This document shows positions 12,467 through 23,438 of a stretch of DNA of 64,000 nucleotides, in pieces (the stretch's first letter is position 1; every line of letters starts with the position of its first letter). Under the pieces are notes generated by a model. It was not told the DNA's origin, ran no database searches, and saw nothing but the letters and a program-made list of their open reading frames with translations. A program made the translations under genes and the position numbers. Origin of the DNA: Elymus sibiricus (taxonomy: Eukaryota > Streptophyta > Magnoliopsida > Poales > Poaceae); assembly GCA_039707655.1 (NCBI GenBank), contig CM077676.1:184756936-184820935 (forward strand). The letters are read 5' to 3'.

Positions 12467-13773
12467 TGTAAGTGCATCTAGTGCCACCCGTTGTTGGTTT
12501 TGGAGTATTGAAGACAAACTTGGTTGAAGGTACTAATGTGTTTGTGAGATTCACAGGAGAACACAGGTAGAAGTCCCTATTGATTTGGTTTACCCATCAA
12601 ACATGACCCCTACAAATGTATGAAGACATTGAAGTCAATGGTGGTTCACGAAGACATTCGTGATGAAGCTAATGGTTCACGAAGACATCCACTTGAAGTC
12701 AATGGAACACGCAGACTTAGTCTTTTGGTAGTTTCATTTTCTGCTTTCTTGAGTCATAGGAACCACCGTACTGTTAAGTGGGGTCGAGGTAAACGAAGTC
12801 AGAAACTGACGTGATGCTCAACCCAATCCTATGTCTTCGAGCGAAGACAAATGAGAGAAAACCTCTTCTAGAGTTGGTTGAGTCAGCTTTGCTTGAAGCC
12901 CAAGTAAAGTTGCCGCGTGTGTTGGGATCCGACCGTTAGACACATGTCAGCTTCCCTATGACCCAAGGTCATTTCGGACATATCATGTCGGGTTGCCTCC
13001 TGGCTATAAATAGCACCCCCTACCACCATAAATTGGTTGATGCTCCGAGTTAGTGCACTGCTTTTGTCGTTTGAGAGCAACCCACCTCGAAGCCTCTGAG
13101 AGAGAATCCTAGCGAGGACAAACCCAAAACACCCAGAGCCCAAAGTGATTGAGCATCACTGAAGACATTCTATTCCGAGTGAACTGAAGACTTATTACAC
13201 TTGAAGATTGTGATCTTTCAGCCGGTTAGGCGTCACGTTCTGACCATCCAAGAGTCATTGTGGATTGCCGGTGAACGAAGTCTGTGAAGGTTTGGAAGTC
13301 TACCTTGAAGACTTACCAGAGTGATTGGGCGAGATCTGCGGGTCTTAGCTCAAGGGGAATAAGGTGAAGACGTGGTCTTCTGAGTTCAATCTCAGCCTCC
13401 CTACCCAGACGGACAATTGTCACAACAGTTGGAACTGGTCAAACAAATCACTGTCTTCCACAAGCCACTGGTTCTATCCTTTCACTTCCTTACTTACTGT
13501 TTTGAACTATGAAGCCTTTGCATGCTTGTCTGTGTTTGAAGATATTCCTTGAAGCCATTCATCTGTTTACTCATTTATCTTCATGCTTCTTGTATTTATG
13601 TTCAACGCATGCTTATATGTATGATGTCTATGCTTGTCATATCTGTTCATCTTATTCATAGGCTTTGCTAGTTCTCATCTTGCTTCCGCTTACTTCGAAG
13701 ACATTACCTATTTTTGAAGCCTTTCATAAAACTCGCCTATTCACCCCCCTCTAGTCGATAACTAGCACTTTCA
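12467..13773 (+). repeat. Copia LTR, copy 2
   Basis: 1307 bp from TGTAAG to CTTTCA, uninterrupted. It is followed directly by the PBS, leader and gag that continue into the body of the element. Confidence 0.88.
13005..13013 (+). promoter_or_regulatory. TATA box of Copia LTR copy 2
   Basis: TATAAATAG within GGCTATAAATAGCACC, about 770 bp upstream of the LTR end. Confidence 0.6.
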
Positions 13774-13775
13774 AT

Positions 13776-13787
13776 TGGTATCAGAGC
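13776..13787 (+). other. Copia primer-binding site (tRNA-iMet)
   Basis: TGGTATCAGAGC, complementary to the 3' end of plant initiator tRNA-Met, lies two bases after the LTR end. Confidence 0.8.
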
Positions 13788-13839
13788 AAGGTGCTCCCTT
13801 GTTCTGTGTGATTCGATTTAACCACCTAGAGTTTTAGCT

Positions 13840-14153
13840 ATGTCGACTGCAGGGATAATCAAGGTTTCCGCTGCGTGCCTCGTCTTCGATGGCACTGACT
13901 ATCCCTACTAGAAGAATAAGATGCGCATGCATCTTGAAGCCATTGACAACGACCCCTGGTATGTCGTCAAGACTGGTGTCCCCAAGGTCGGTGAAGGTAT
14001 CACCGCTGCTGATGTGAAGAGGTTCGCGCAACTGGACTCGACCACCAAGAACATCATCTATGGTCATCTGACCAAAGGACAGTATGGTCGTGTGAGTGCA
14101 CTGGAGTCTGCGAAGCTAGTCTGGGACTGGCTCTCCAAGGTCAACGAGGGCAT
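13840..14153 (+). pseudogene. Copia gag, 5' part, with premature stop
   Basis: ATG at 13840 opens a gag of the UBN2/Copia type (MSTAGIIKVSAAC..., then MRMHLEAIDNDPWYVV... and a segment typical of capsid). TAG at 13909-13911 follows PY where Copia gag normally has a Trp (PYWKNKM-like), which fits a TGG to TAG change. The Tat1 insertion after GGCAT at 14153 cuts the gene; it resumes at 45093. Gag would form the nucleocapsid-like particle. Confidence 0.82.
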
Positions 14154-14649
14154 TGTCGATACCAAAACCGGCAGATCTCGGGTAAGGGGTCCGAGCTGTG
14201 GATCTTGGAGTCAATGGATAACAAGGAACGTAGAGACAGCGATTACCCAGGTTCGGGCCCTCCTGAAGAGGTAAAACCCTACGTCCTGCTTGATTGTATT
14301 GATGTGTTTGTATGATGATTACAGAGTTGATCTACCTCGAGATCGGATGGACTAAACCCTAGGTGGGTATGATGATAATGGTTCTTCTGCCTCTACGGAC
14401 TAAGCCCTCTGGTTTATATAGACACCAGGGGGACCTAGGGTTACATATGGTCGATTGCCATCAGGGGATAAACATGCCGGCTACGCTAAACATCTCTTGG
14501 AGGAGACGTCAAGTCTTCGGAGGTTTCCTTCTGGTGCACGGGGTCGCCCGCAATCCGGCCTTCCTTCGATGAGTTAAGAGCGGCCCATTAGTCCGGCCTA
14601 TAGGAGATAGGCCGGCAGCCCGAGTACCCCCTAGTCCGGGACACCCTCA
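14154..14649 (-). repeat. Tat1 3' LTR
   Basis: On plus it reads TGTCGATACCAAAACC to GACACCCTCA; on the sense strand TGAGGGTGTCC to CGACA. The purine tract on its inner side (sense AGTTCGGGGGCTAC) identifies it as the 3' LTR. Confidence 0.85.
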
Positions 14650-15249
14650 GTAGCCCCCGAACTAGTCTTCGAAGCCGAGGTATATACTGAACACCATCGG
14701 CTTTGTGGACCAGTTCCTTCCCTTCTGTGATACTTGTGTCAAGCCTGCGTCCCCTCTGAATCAAGTTCTCAAGGGTTGCCTATCCGTATGTTCCCCGAAC
14801 TATGCTTCGGTCGCCGAAGTGTATCAATAACTTAGCCCTGAAGGCTAGTCGCATAGGTGTGAACAGTGACCCCATCTGACAACTTTTGCCGAAGGGTCAT
14901 GACCCACCACGACCACGAGTTGGTTTATGAAAACTCGATTCGTGGTTCGAGGAGGTTCCTCCATTGGCGCGTCCCATCGATATGGAGATCGTGCCCTGTT
15001 TTTAAGGGATATGATCAATGATTTGCACTATCCCACATGCGCATAATGGCATGATTATACGGGGAAACAGCGAAGCCTGCGGCGCAGTAAAAGGACCCTT
15101 GGTTTTACGGTAGCCCATAAAAGGGAAGCGGCCACCATTCGCACGCTCTCACTCCCCCCTTCGCCATTGCCCTCCCAATCTCTTGAGCTCCAGCGCCCTG
15201 ATCTGTTCTCCCTTCCAAGAACCTCTCCGGCCACCCCCTCAATTCAGCC
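14650..15249. other. Tat1 3' internal sequence and antisense-gene upstream region
   Basis: Begins with the complement of the polypurine tract (GTAGCCCCCGAACTAG). No ORF. 15125-15249 is a CT-rich leader directly upstream of the antisense gene's ATG, preceded by a TATA-like box. Confidence 0.55.
15116..15124 (+). promoter_or_regulatory. Putative TATA box of the Tat1 antisense gene
   Basis: CATAAAAGG, 126 bp upstream of the ATG at 15250 and followed by a pyrimidine-rich leader. Its position and context suggest an own promoter for the antisense gene. Confidence 0.45.
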
Positions 15250-18200
15250 ATGGCCGGCTCCAGGTCTAAGGGCAAGTGGGAGGCCTCCATCGTCACCGAG
15301 AGCGCCATCCTAGAGCTGAAGAACGTGGGTTACCTTCCCACCGACGTCGCTCACCGCGCCCCAGAGGCGGGTCAAGTCATCCCCACGCCGAGGCCTGGCG
15401 AGAGGGTGGTGTTCCTCCCCCATTTCATCCGACGGTTAGGTTTTCCTCTCCACCCCTTCGTCAGGGGCCTGATGTTTTTCTATGGGCTCGATTTCCACGA
15501 TCTCGCCCCGAACTCTTTTCTGCATATCTCGGCCTTCATCATCATCTGCGAGGCCTTTCTTCGGGTCCGGCCACACTTTGGCATGTGGCTGAAGATTTTC
15601 AACGTCAAGCCAAAGATTGTTGACGGCCAACAGGCGGACTGCGGGGGGGCAATGGTCAGCAAACTCCCCCGGGTTGAGTGGCCAGAGGGCACTTTCATCG
15701 AAACCGTAAAGATCTGGCAGAAGGAGTGGTTCTACATCACAGAGCCGCGGAACGCGGATTGGGGGGCGATCCCCGCCTTCAGATCCGGACCCCCCACGAG
15801 GTTGGTCTCGTGGACCAAGAAGGGCCTCGACTAGGGGTCAAACAAGGATGTGGCATTGCTGCAGAGCCGGATATCCAAGATGATAGAGTGGGGGGTTGAG
15901 CTGCCCAACGTGATTCAGATCATGCTTTGCCGCCGCATCCTCCCCTTTCAAGACCGGGCCTCCCCCATGTGGGTCTACAAGCCCGAAGACCCCGCCACCG
16001 TGCTCAGCTTCTACCGCACTTCCCACGCTCAGTTGTGGAAGGTGCTGTTCAAGCCGCAGAAGGACTGGCCGGCTGAGGAGGAAGACATCGGCCTTGACGC
16101 CGCAAACCCCCCTCGGGAGGTATGATAAGTTTTACTCTTGTGTTTCGGATTGTTCCTTTTTGACAAAGTGCTCAACTCCCTTTTCTCCCATCCACAGAGC
16201 TGGCTGAAGAAGGCCGAGCGAATCGACAGCCCAGCCCCGCTGCCTGAAGGCCCCAGGACGGCCCTGCTGATGGCCATGTTGGCCGAGGAGCCGTACGAGG
16301 CGCCAGAGAAAAAGGAGAAGAAGAAGGAGGCCAGAGAGGGCCTCCGTTCCCGAGGACCCCCGGACACTAGATCCGGGGACACCCATGCCCCCTCTGCCCT
16401 AGAGGAGGAGAAGGAGCAGGGAGAGGATGGGGAGGAAAGTGATTCCTCCCGGACAAGGAAGAGGGCGGTGTCCGAGGACGCCGAGGAGGATCAGCTTCCT
16501 CCTGTCCCCAAAAAACCGTGCAGGGCCAAGGTAGCCCTGTCCAACAATAGCTCGGCCTCTGCCGAGGACTCCGAGGCCTCCGAAGAGGTTCCTCGGCGGG
16601 CCCCCAGGATCAAACCGCAGGCCCAAAGGTACGTATCCTAAGATACACCTATGCATTTTCAGCCGAACTAAGTCTGCTATTGATCGCGCTTCTGCTTCTA
16701 ACATTGCAGCCCGCTGCGCGACCTCCCTACCGATTGAGTCTCGGAGGGGGATTCTCCACTGGCCGTGCTGGCAGAGAGCGGGACCGAGTCGCGTGCCTCG
16801 CCTCCTTCGATCGTTGAGGAGGCCGAGAAGGTTCTGTCAAGGAGGACCCCTCCCGTGCCGCACACAGGGGGAGGAGGTGACACTGTTATGGCCGAGGCGC
16901 ATACATCGGCCACCGAAGACCAGGAGGAGAGAACCCTTCTGGTGAATGAAGAGGGGGAGCCTGGACCATCTGAGCTCTCCCCGAGGGTGGCTCCGGAGCC
17001 GTTAAGGCACCCAGAGCCCACCATTTTGGTCTCCACAGAAGAAGGAGCCGAGGTACCCCCGCCACCCCCGCCCGCTCCAGAGCGGGTTTCGACTGGGTGG
17101 CCGGATGAGATGGAGGAAGCTTTAACCAGCTCCTCTATCGCCAAAGAACACCGTGCCCTGATGGGCGCGGTGTTGCAAAGCCTTCGGTCCGTGGACAACG
17201 GACTGAAGGAGGCCTTCAGCGGCCTTCTCACAGGCTTCAAGGTAGGCCATGTAATGCCTTTTCCTCAGAAAATTTCTTTTATATGAATATGTAACCTCAT
17301 ACATAGTAGCCCCCGAGCCCTGGATAAGTTTGAAAAAACTTAGGCGGGGGTCGAATAGATTTGATGTATAGATGATAGCAGAATGGGTAGTAGCCCCCGA
17401 GACTCTGACTGGATTGACAAAAGCCGGTCAGAGGATCGAAAATTGATAACTCGGGAGCCTGATGTGCTGAGTCTAATGTGCAGGCGTCGTCCTTGGCGAC
17501 AGCTGCCAACGCCGAGGAGTTGGCCGAGCTGAATTGGAAGCTCAAGAGTTCCGAGGACGACCTCGGCCTGCTGAATAAGCGGTTCGACGAGGCACAAGGC
17601 AAGTCCGAACTAAACTGCTTTACTACAGCGGCTTTAGTAAGGTTTGAAGAAGTGAACCTAAACTGGGTGCGATGGACTTTTCTGCAGTTGCCGCCGTGGA
17701 GGTCGAGAAACTCAAGGCCGAGCTGAGGAAAGCTCAGCAGAAGACCGCGGAGCAGAAGGCTGCGGCCGAACATGCAGCCGCCGAACTGGCTACGATGAAA
17801 ACCGCTGGCCAGAAGCACGAGACCAGAGTGTCTGAAGTGCAGCAAGAGCTCAAGGATGCCGTCACAAAATGTGAGGTCCTTTAGCAGAAGAATAAGGATC
17901 AGGCCACCGAGCTGACCTTACTGGGATCGGCGGCCAAGGAAGCGCGGACGGAGGTGCGAGGCTACCAAGAGGAACTCCGCCAAGTTAAACTTATTGTGGA
18001 TGGTAAGCCATACTTACTGCAAAGTGTCTTTGGTGGTAACAGGTTCGCTTTGCTCATGCGAGTGTGGCGTTCCCCAGGCGCCTTTGCAGACCTCCCGAGG
18101 AGTGCATCGGATGCAGCTAGGTTCTTTGCAACCCGGGAGGGTCGTGCCGAGCAGAGGCTGTTTTGGGCACAGTTTCAAGCGCCCGAACACCCTCCCCTCC

Positions 18201-18330
18201 CCAACAACCAGATGAAGCAGCTGATGGAGTTGCATCGGATGGCGGAGCCAGCGATGAAGGACCTCTACATCAAGCTGTGGCCTTCGGAGCTGCTGCCGAG
18301 CAGCTATTTTGGCTTAGTGCAGAAGATGTA
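15250..18330 (+). pseudogene. Tat1 antisense gene (PF04195-like 'putative gypsy type transposon' protein), 5' part
   Basis: Inferred exons: 15250-16119, 16198-16628, 16710-17241, 17484-17598, 17688-18330, with GT-AG introns except intron 4, which would use a GC donor (17599-17600). Exon 1 carries the family signature: a short N-terminus, then GLMFFYGLDFHDLAPNSFLH, AFLRVRPHFG and WFYITEPRNADW. The middle is acidic and Pro-rich (low complexity). Exons 4-5 are Lys/Glu/Ala-rich and likely coiled coil. The C-terminus has SSYFGLVQKM, where the Fatima-like array inserted. Stops: TAG 15832-15834 (Trp position), TGA 16735-16737, TAG 17882-17884. Function in the element is unknown. It runs opposite to gag, as described for antisense ORFs of Tat elements. 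Confidence 0.75.
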
Positions 18331-19335
18331 TGATACGTCTCCAACGTATCTATAATTTTTTATTGTTCCATGTAGTTATAATATCAATCTTGGATGTTTT
18401 TATAATCATTTACAACAATTTTATATCATTTTTGGAGACTAACCTATTAACCTAGTGCCCAGTGCCAGTTGCTGTTTTCTGCCCTGTTTTTGCTTTACAG
18501 AAAATCAATATCAAATGAAGTCCAAATGCAACCAAACTTTTTGGAGATTTTTTCTTGGACATGAAGAATACTAGAAGCTTCGGGAGGAGGCCAGAAGCCC
18601 TCTGTGGGGCCCACGAGCCACCAGGGCGCGCCCCAGGGGGGTGGCGCGCCCTGGTGCCTCGTGGGGCCCATAGAGCTCCGTTTGACCTAATTCCAGCACT
18701 ATAAATTCCAGAAAAATCAGAAACCCTCAGGAGAGTCCACGAAATACTTTTTACGCCGCCGCAAGCTTCTGTTCTAGAGAGATCCCATATGGGGTCCTTC
18801 TCCGGTAATCTGCCGGAGGGGGAATCGATCACGGAGGGGCTCTACATCATCCTTGCTGCCTCTCCGATGATGCGTGAGTAGTCTACCACAGACCTTCGGG
18901 TCCATAGGCAGTAGCTAGATGGCTTCTTCTCTCTTTTTGATGTTCAATACAATGTTCTCCTTGATGTTCTTGGAGATCTATCCGATGTAATCTTTCTTTG
19001 CGGTGTGTTTGTTGGGATCCGATGAATTGTGAGTTTATGATCAGATTATCCATGAAATTATTTGAGTCTTCTCTGATCTCTTTTATGCATGATTATTATA
19101 GCCTCGTATTTCTTCTCCGATCTATTGATTTGGTTTGGCCAACTAAGTTGATTTATCTTGCCATGGGAAGAGGTGCTTTGTAGTGGGTTCGATCTTGCGG
19201 TGCTCAATCCCAGTGACAGAAGGGGACATGACACGTAGGTATCGTTGCTACTAAGGGTAAAAAGATGGGATCTATTCATTGGGTTTATTAATTCGTGAGT
19301 TTGTCTTGTCTACATCATGTCATCATTCTTAAGGC
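18331..19335 (+). repeat. Fatima-like LTR A, 3' truncated
   Basis: First 1005 bp of the LTR, with the GGCGCGCC hairpin (18605-18670) and TATA box (18710-18716). The LTR sequence stops at ..TTCTTAAGGCA and continues as internal sequence. Confidence 0.85.
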
Positions 19336-20959
19336 AGTTGCTCTAGTGCTTCACTTAAATCTTTTGAGCTAGGCACTTGCTCTAGTGCTTCACTTAAATC
19401 TTTTTGAGCACGGTGGTGGCTGAAATTTTGTAGAAATAAATTCTCATGCTTCACTTATATCATTTTGAGAATTGAGTTGATTGAAATTTTGAAGAAATGA
19501 ATTCTCATGCTTCACTTATATTATTTTGAGAATTGTTAAGATTGAAATTTTGAAGAAATATTTGCACTCTCATGCTTCACTTAAATCTTTTTGAGAGATG
19601 ATGATAGTAACGGTAATTTGCACATGTTATGCAATTGGTCCCAAAGTGATGAATATTCAAGAGGGATATAGATAAAAACTTTCATATGGATCATTGGATA
19701 TGACAAGTGTGATTCCTTGCAATAGTTTTGCGATATGGAAATGATGATATGTGATGCCATGTTAGTGAGTAATTGTGCTTAAGTAAGAATATTAGTGTTG
19801 AGGTTTGTGATTCCCTAAGCAAGCACGTTAAGTCAATAGTTATGCAATGAAGTTATATCCTACTTTGGTGCATTATTCGGTGTTAGTTATGTTCAATGCA
19901 TGTTTATGACCGTTTTTGTTTTTTGGTTGGTTGCTTCTCAATCTTTTGCTAGCCTTCATTTGTACTAAGCGGAAATACTGCTTGTGCATCCAAAATCCTT
20001 AAAACCAGTTTTGCCTTATGAGTCCACTATATCTACCTATATGCGGTATTCCAATGCCGTTCCAAGTAAATTTGCGTGTGCCAACTCTAAATTTCAAAAT
20101 AATTTTTCTGTTTTGTGTGCCCGTACCGCTCATGAAGCGGAAGGGGGTAGCCAATATCTTCCATGCTAGGTGTGTTATTCTCACGATGAGTGTTTATTCA
20201 CTTGTCATTGCAAGAGAGTGTGGTGGTAATAGGGATGCCCGTCCCGAATTGTTAAATTGCTAAAAAGCCAAAATTGTAGTAATGCAAAAAATAATGAGAA
20301 CGAAAGCAAATCTCCCTCGGAAAGAAATAAAAAAATCTTAATGAAGGGGAGTACTCTCGCGGAAAGAAAAATCTTATTGAAGGAGAGTATAATTTATTTT
20401 TTGTTTGGGAACCGCCTATGATGTATGTAGCATGGAAGATATTGGGAATTCTCATTCGTTTTCGTTGACAGGAAAAGAATGCCTCCCAAAATATTTTTAT
20501 CTCTTTAATTTCAGCTTTGAGCTCTAGCACATTTGACAAATCTCTGCTTACCTCTGCGAAGGGCCTATCTATTTACTTTTATGCAATTTTTATTTTTCTT
20601 GAGTCTCCATCTTCTCTTACAAAAGCACCAACTAAAGAACACTATTGTCATACTTGTGCATTGGTTGTAGCTAATATTTGAGTGTGTTTCATGAATGGAT
20701 CAATGATTGAGCATAATGGGCTAGGGATAACTTTCTTTAGCGTTGATATTTTGAAAGACATGGTTGCTTGTTAGTATGCTTGAGTATCTATGTTTTCATG
20801 TCAAATTATAGACTATTGATTTGAATCATATAAGTCCAATGTCCATGCTACAAAAAGAAAAGAATATGAGATAAATATGTTAGACAGCATTCCACATCAA
20901 AAATTCTATTTTTATCATTTACCTACTCGAGGACGAGCAGGAATTAAGCTTGGGGATGC
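19336..20959 (+). mobile_element. Partial internal region of the first array unit
   Basis: Corresponds to the 3' half of the complete internal regions (about 24410-25994), including the TGCTTCACTTAAATC hairpin series and the ACGAGCAGGAATTAAGCTTGG end. It lacks the PBS and gag. The series has one extra repeat relative to the other units. No coding sequence. Confidence 0.82.
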
Positions 20960-22536
20960 TGATACGTCTCCAACGTATCTATAATTTTTTATTGTTCCAT
21001 GTTGTTATAATATCAACCTTGGATGTTTTTATAATCATTTACAACAATTTTATATCATTTTTGGAGACTAAACTATTAACCTAGTGCCCAGTGCCAGTTG
21101 CTGTTTTCTGCCCTGTTTTTGCTTTACAGAAAATCAATATCAAACGAAGTCCAAATGCAACCAAACTTTTTGGAGATTTTTTCTTGGACATGAAGAATAC
21201 TAGAAGCTTCGGGAGGAGGCCGGAAGCCCTCTGTGGGGCCCACGAGCCACCAGGGCGCGCCCCAGGGGGGTGGCGCGCCCTGGTGCCTCGTGGGGCCCAT
21301 AGAGCTCCGTTTGACCTAATTCCAGCACTATAAATTCCAGAAAAATCAGAAACCCTCAGGAGAGTCCACGAAATACTTTTTATGCCGCCGCAAGCTTCTG
21401 TTCCAGAGAGATCCCATATGGGGTCCTTCTCCGGTAATCTGCCGGAGGGGGAATCGATCACGGAGGGGCTCTACATCATCCTTGCTGCCTCTCCGATGAT
21501 GCGTGAGTAGTCTACCACAGACCTTTGGGTCCATAGGCAGTAGCTAGATGGCTTCTTCTCTCTTTTTGATGTTCAATACAATGTTCTCCTTGATGTTCTT
21601 GGAGATCTATCCGATGTAATCTTTCTTTGCGGTGTGTTTGTTGGGATCCGATGAATTGTGAGTTTATGATCAGAGTATCCATGAAATTATTTGAGTGTTC
21701 TCTGATCTCTTTTATGCATGATTATTATAGCCTCGTATTTCTTCTCCGATCTATTGATTTGGTTTGGCCAACTAAGTTGATTTATCTTGCCATGGGAAGA
21801 GGTGCTTTGTAGTGGGTTGGATCTTGCGGTGCTCAATCCCAGTGACAGAAGGGGACATGACACGTATGTATCATTGCTACTAAGGGTAAAAAGATGGGAT
21901 CTATTCATTGGGTTTATTAATTCATGAGTTTGTCTTGTCTACATCATGTCATCGTTCTTAAGGCATTACTCCATTCTTATTGACTTAATACACTAGATGC
22001 ATGCTGGATAGCCCATCGATGTGTGGAGTAATAGTAGTAGATGCAGGCAGGAGTCGGTCTACTAATCTTGGATGTGATGCCTATATACATGATCATTGCC
22101 TTGGATATCGTCATGATTATTTGCTTTTCTATCAATTGCCCAACAGTAATTTGTCTACCCACCGTATGCTATTTTCTATGAGAGAAGCCTCTAGTGAAAC
22201 CTATGGCCCCCGGGTCTATCAAAATCATATTACTAAAACCCTAAAAATATTGCTGGCATTTTCTTTTATTTATTTTATTTAGTATTTTTTCTGCAATCTA
22301 TCAATCTATCAAATACAATTTAATCTTGCAATCTTACCGCCAAGGGATTGACAACCCCTTGTTAGCGTTGGGTGCAAGGATTTGTTGCTTGTGTGCAGGT
22401 ACTGCTTACTAGGTCCTGTGTGATTCTCCTACTGGTTCGATAACCTTGGTTTCATAATTGAGGGAAATACTTATCTCTACTGTGCTGCATCATCCCTTCC
22501 TCTTCGGGGAAATACCAACGCAAGCTACAAGTAGCA
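20960..22536 (+). repeat. Fatima-like LTR B
   Basis: 1577 bp, TGATACG to AGTAGCA, followed by the PBS. TATA box at 21329-21335. A hairpin lies at 21234-21299. Confidence 0.9.
21234..21299 (+). other. Long LTR hairpin around GGCGCGCC, upstream of the TATA box
   Basis: Arms 21234-21261 and 21272-21299 pair at 26 of 28 positions across a 10-base loop. The inner stem is CACCAGGGCGCGCC / GGCGCGCCCTGGTG. It sits about 30 bp upstream of TATAAAT and is present in every LTR here (A 18605-18670, C 26269-26334, D 31304-31369). Confidence 0.75.
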
Positions 22537-22546
22537 GGAAGAATTT

Positions 22547-22564
22547 CCGGCGCCGTTGCCGGGG
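22547..22564 (+). other. Primer-binding site (tRNA-Asp type) of array unit 1
   Basis: CCGGCGCCGTTGCCGGGG, ten bases after the LTR end; it matches the GGCGCCGTTGCCGGGG PBS usual in Athila-type elements. The equivalent in unit 2 is 27582-27599. Confidence 0.7.
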
Positions 22565-22745
22565 AGACATCATCAACATTTATCAAGTACCTTTGCACAA
22601 ACACTCATCTCCTTGCATTTACTTTATTTGCCATTTGCCTCTCGTTTTCATCTCCCCCACTTCTAAAACGTTTTTACAAAAATACAAAAATATTTTCCGT
22701 TTGCCTTTTTCTCGTTTGCTTGTTTGCTTGTTTGAAGTTGTTATC

Positions 22746-23438
22746 ATGGCTGAATTTAAGAAAAGTAATCCCCTTCCTAGTGCTAGTTCCTTAGACAATC
22801 CGTCTATCCTCTTGAAGCTTATGAATGATGAAAATATTAAAAGAGGTTTTCCTAAAGTTTCTAAAGAAAAATTTGACAATCTTGCCGAGGATGATCCAGG
22901 ACTTTTAAATTTTAAATACTTGAGTGATGAATCTTTAAAAGAAGCTTGTGATAGATTATTAAAAATTCAAACAAGTGCTAGGCCTCAATATCATGTTAAG
23001 TTATTCCTAAGGAGTTTTTATGTTGGTTTACCCCTTGCTCATAGACGCGTTTTGGACTCTATATTTGAAAACGATTTTCTTGGGGGTGATGCCTTTGACA
23101 CCTATGAAAAGATGAAAAACATATTTGGGCAACCAACTGTTGAAATTATTGAACCTACTGCTCTAGTGTGCTTTTATCAAAATGAGCTAATAAAAGAAAC
23201 AAAGGCTAGCATGGATTCCAACTTTCGAGGAATATTTAATCTTGCTTCTACGATAAATGGTCATGTAGTATCACAAAATAGAAGGATCGATGCCTTGGAT
23301 AAAAAGATCTCTTTATGTGTCCTGAAAGAAATAAAAACCCTTTGCACTAAGGTTGATCATCTAGTATACATAATTGATAATGGCAAAGATAATGAAATAG
23401 GAGTTGCTAGGACCATTAAGAAGTATGACAATACTTGA
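22746..23438 (+). CDS. Gag-like ORF of array unit 1 (230 codons)
   Basis: ATG at 22746 (TTATCATGGCTG) opens an intact frame to TGA at 23436-23438. The upstream in-frame extension from 22458 is leader or PBS sequence and is not used. The middle (YLSDESLKEACDRLL..RSFYVGLPL..NDFLGGDAF) resembles the Athila gag capsid segment; the Lys-rich C-terminus lacks a CCHC knuckle. No protease or pol follows. At least six nucleotide differences from the unit 2 copy, five of them amino acid changes (for example Cys for Trp in EACDRL). Likely role: RNA packaging for a non-autonomous element using partner proteins in trans. Expression is unknown. Confidence 0.72.
   Translation: MAEFKKSNPLPSASSLDNPSILLKLMNDENIKRGFPKVSKEKFDNLAEDDPGLLNFKYLSDESLKEACDRLLKIQTSARPQYHVKLFLRSFYVGLPLAHRRVLDSIFENDFLGGDAFDTYEKMKNIFGQPTVEIIEPTALVCFYQNELIKETKASMDSNFRGIFNLASTINGHVVSQNRRIDALDKKISLCVLKEIKTLCTKVDHLVYIIDNGKDNEIGVARTIKKYDNT

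Larger units (their letters stand above)
6714..13903 (+). repeat. Tandem duplication of Copia LTR plus leader plus first gag codons
   Basis: Unit 1 is 6714-12466 (about 1444 bp without the solo LTR) and unit 2 is 12467-13903 (1437 bp). CTATC precedes unit 1 (6709-6713), ends unit 1 (12462-12466) and ends unit 2 (13899-13903). Unit 1 stops inside gag at codon 21, exactly where LTR copy 2 begins. Confidence 0.8.

Noticed and set aside
18003..18042. Possible sixth intron with GT-AG borders in the Tat1 antisense gene
   Set aside because: The frame reads straight through with plausible family sequence (DGKPYLLQSVFGG), and removing it would shift the frame.
19336..19620. Regularly spaced short repeats that could suggest a CRISPR array
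   Set aside because: Plant nuclear DNA; repeats are imperfect, spacers are not unique, and the units form the hairpin series of a retrotransposon.
22458..22745. N-terminal extension giving a 326-codon ORF
   Set aside because: It would start inside the LTR and translate the PBS and leader; the gag start at 22746 fits the family better.
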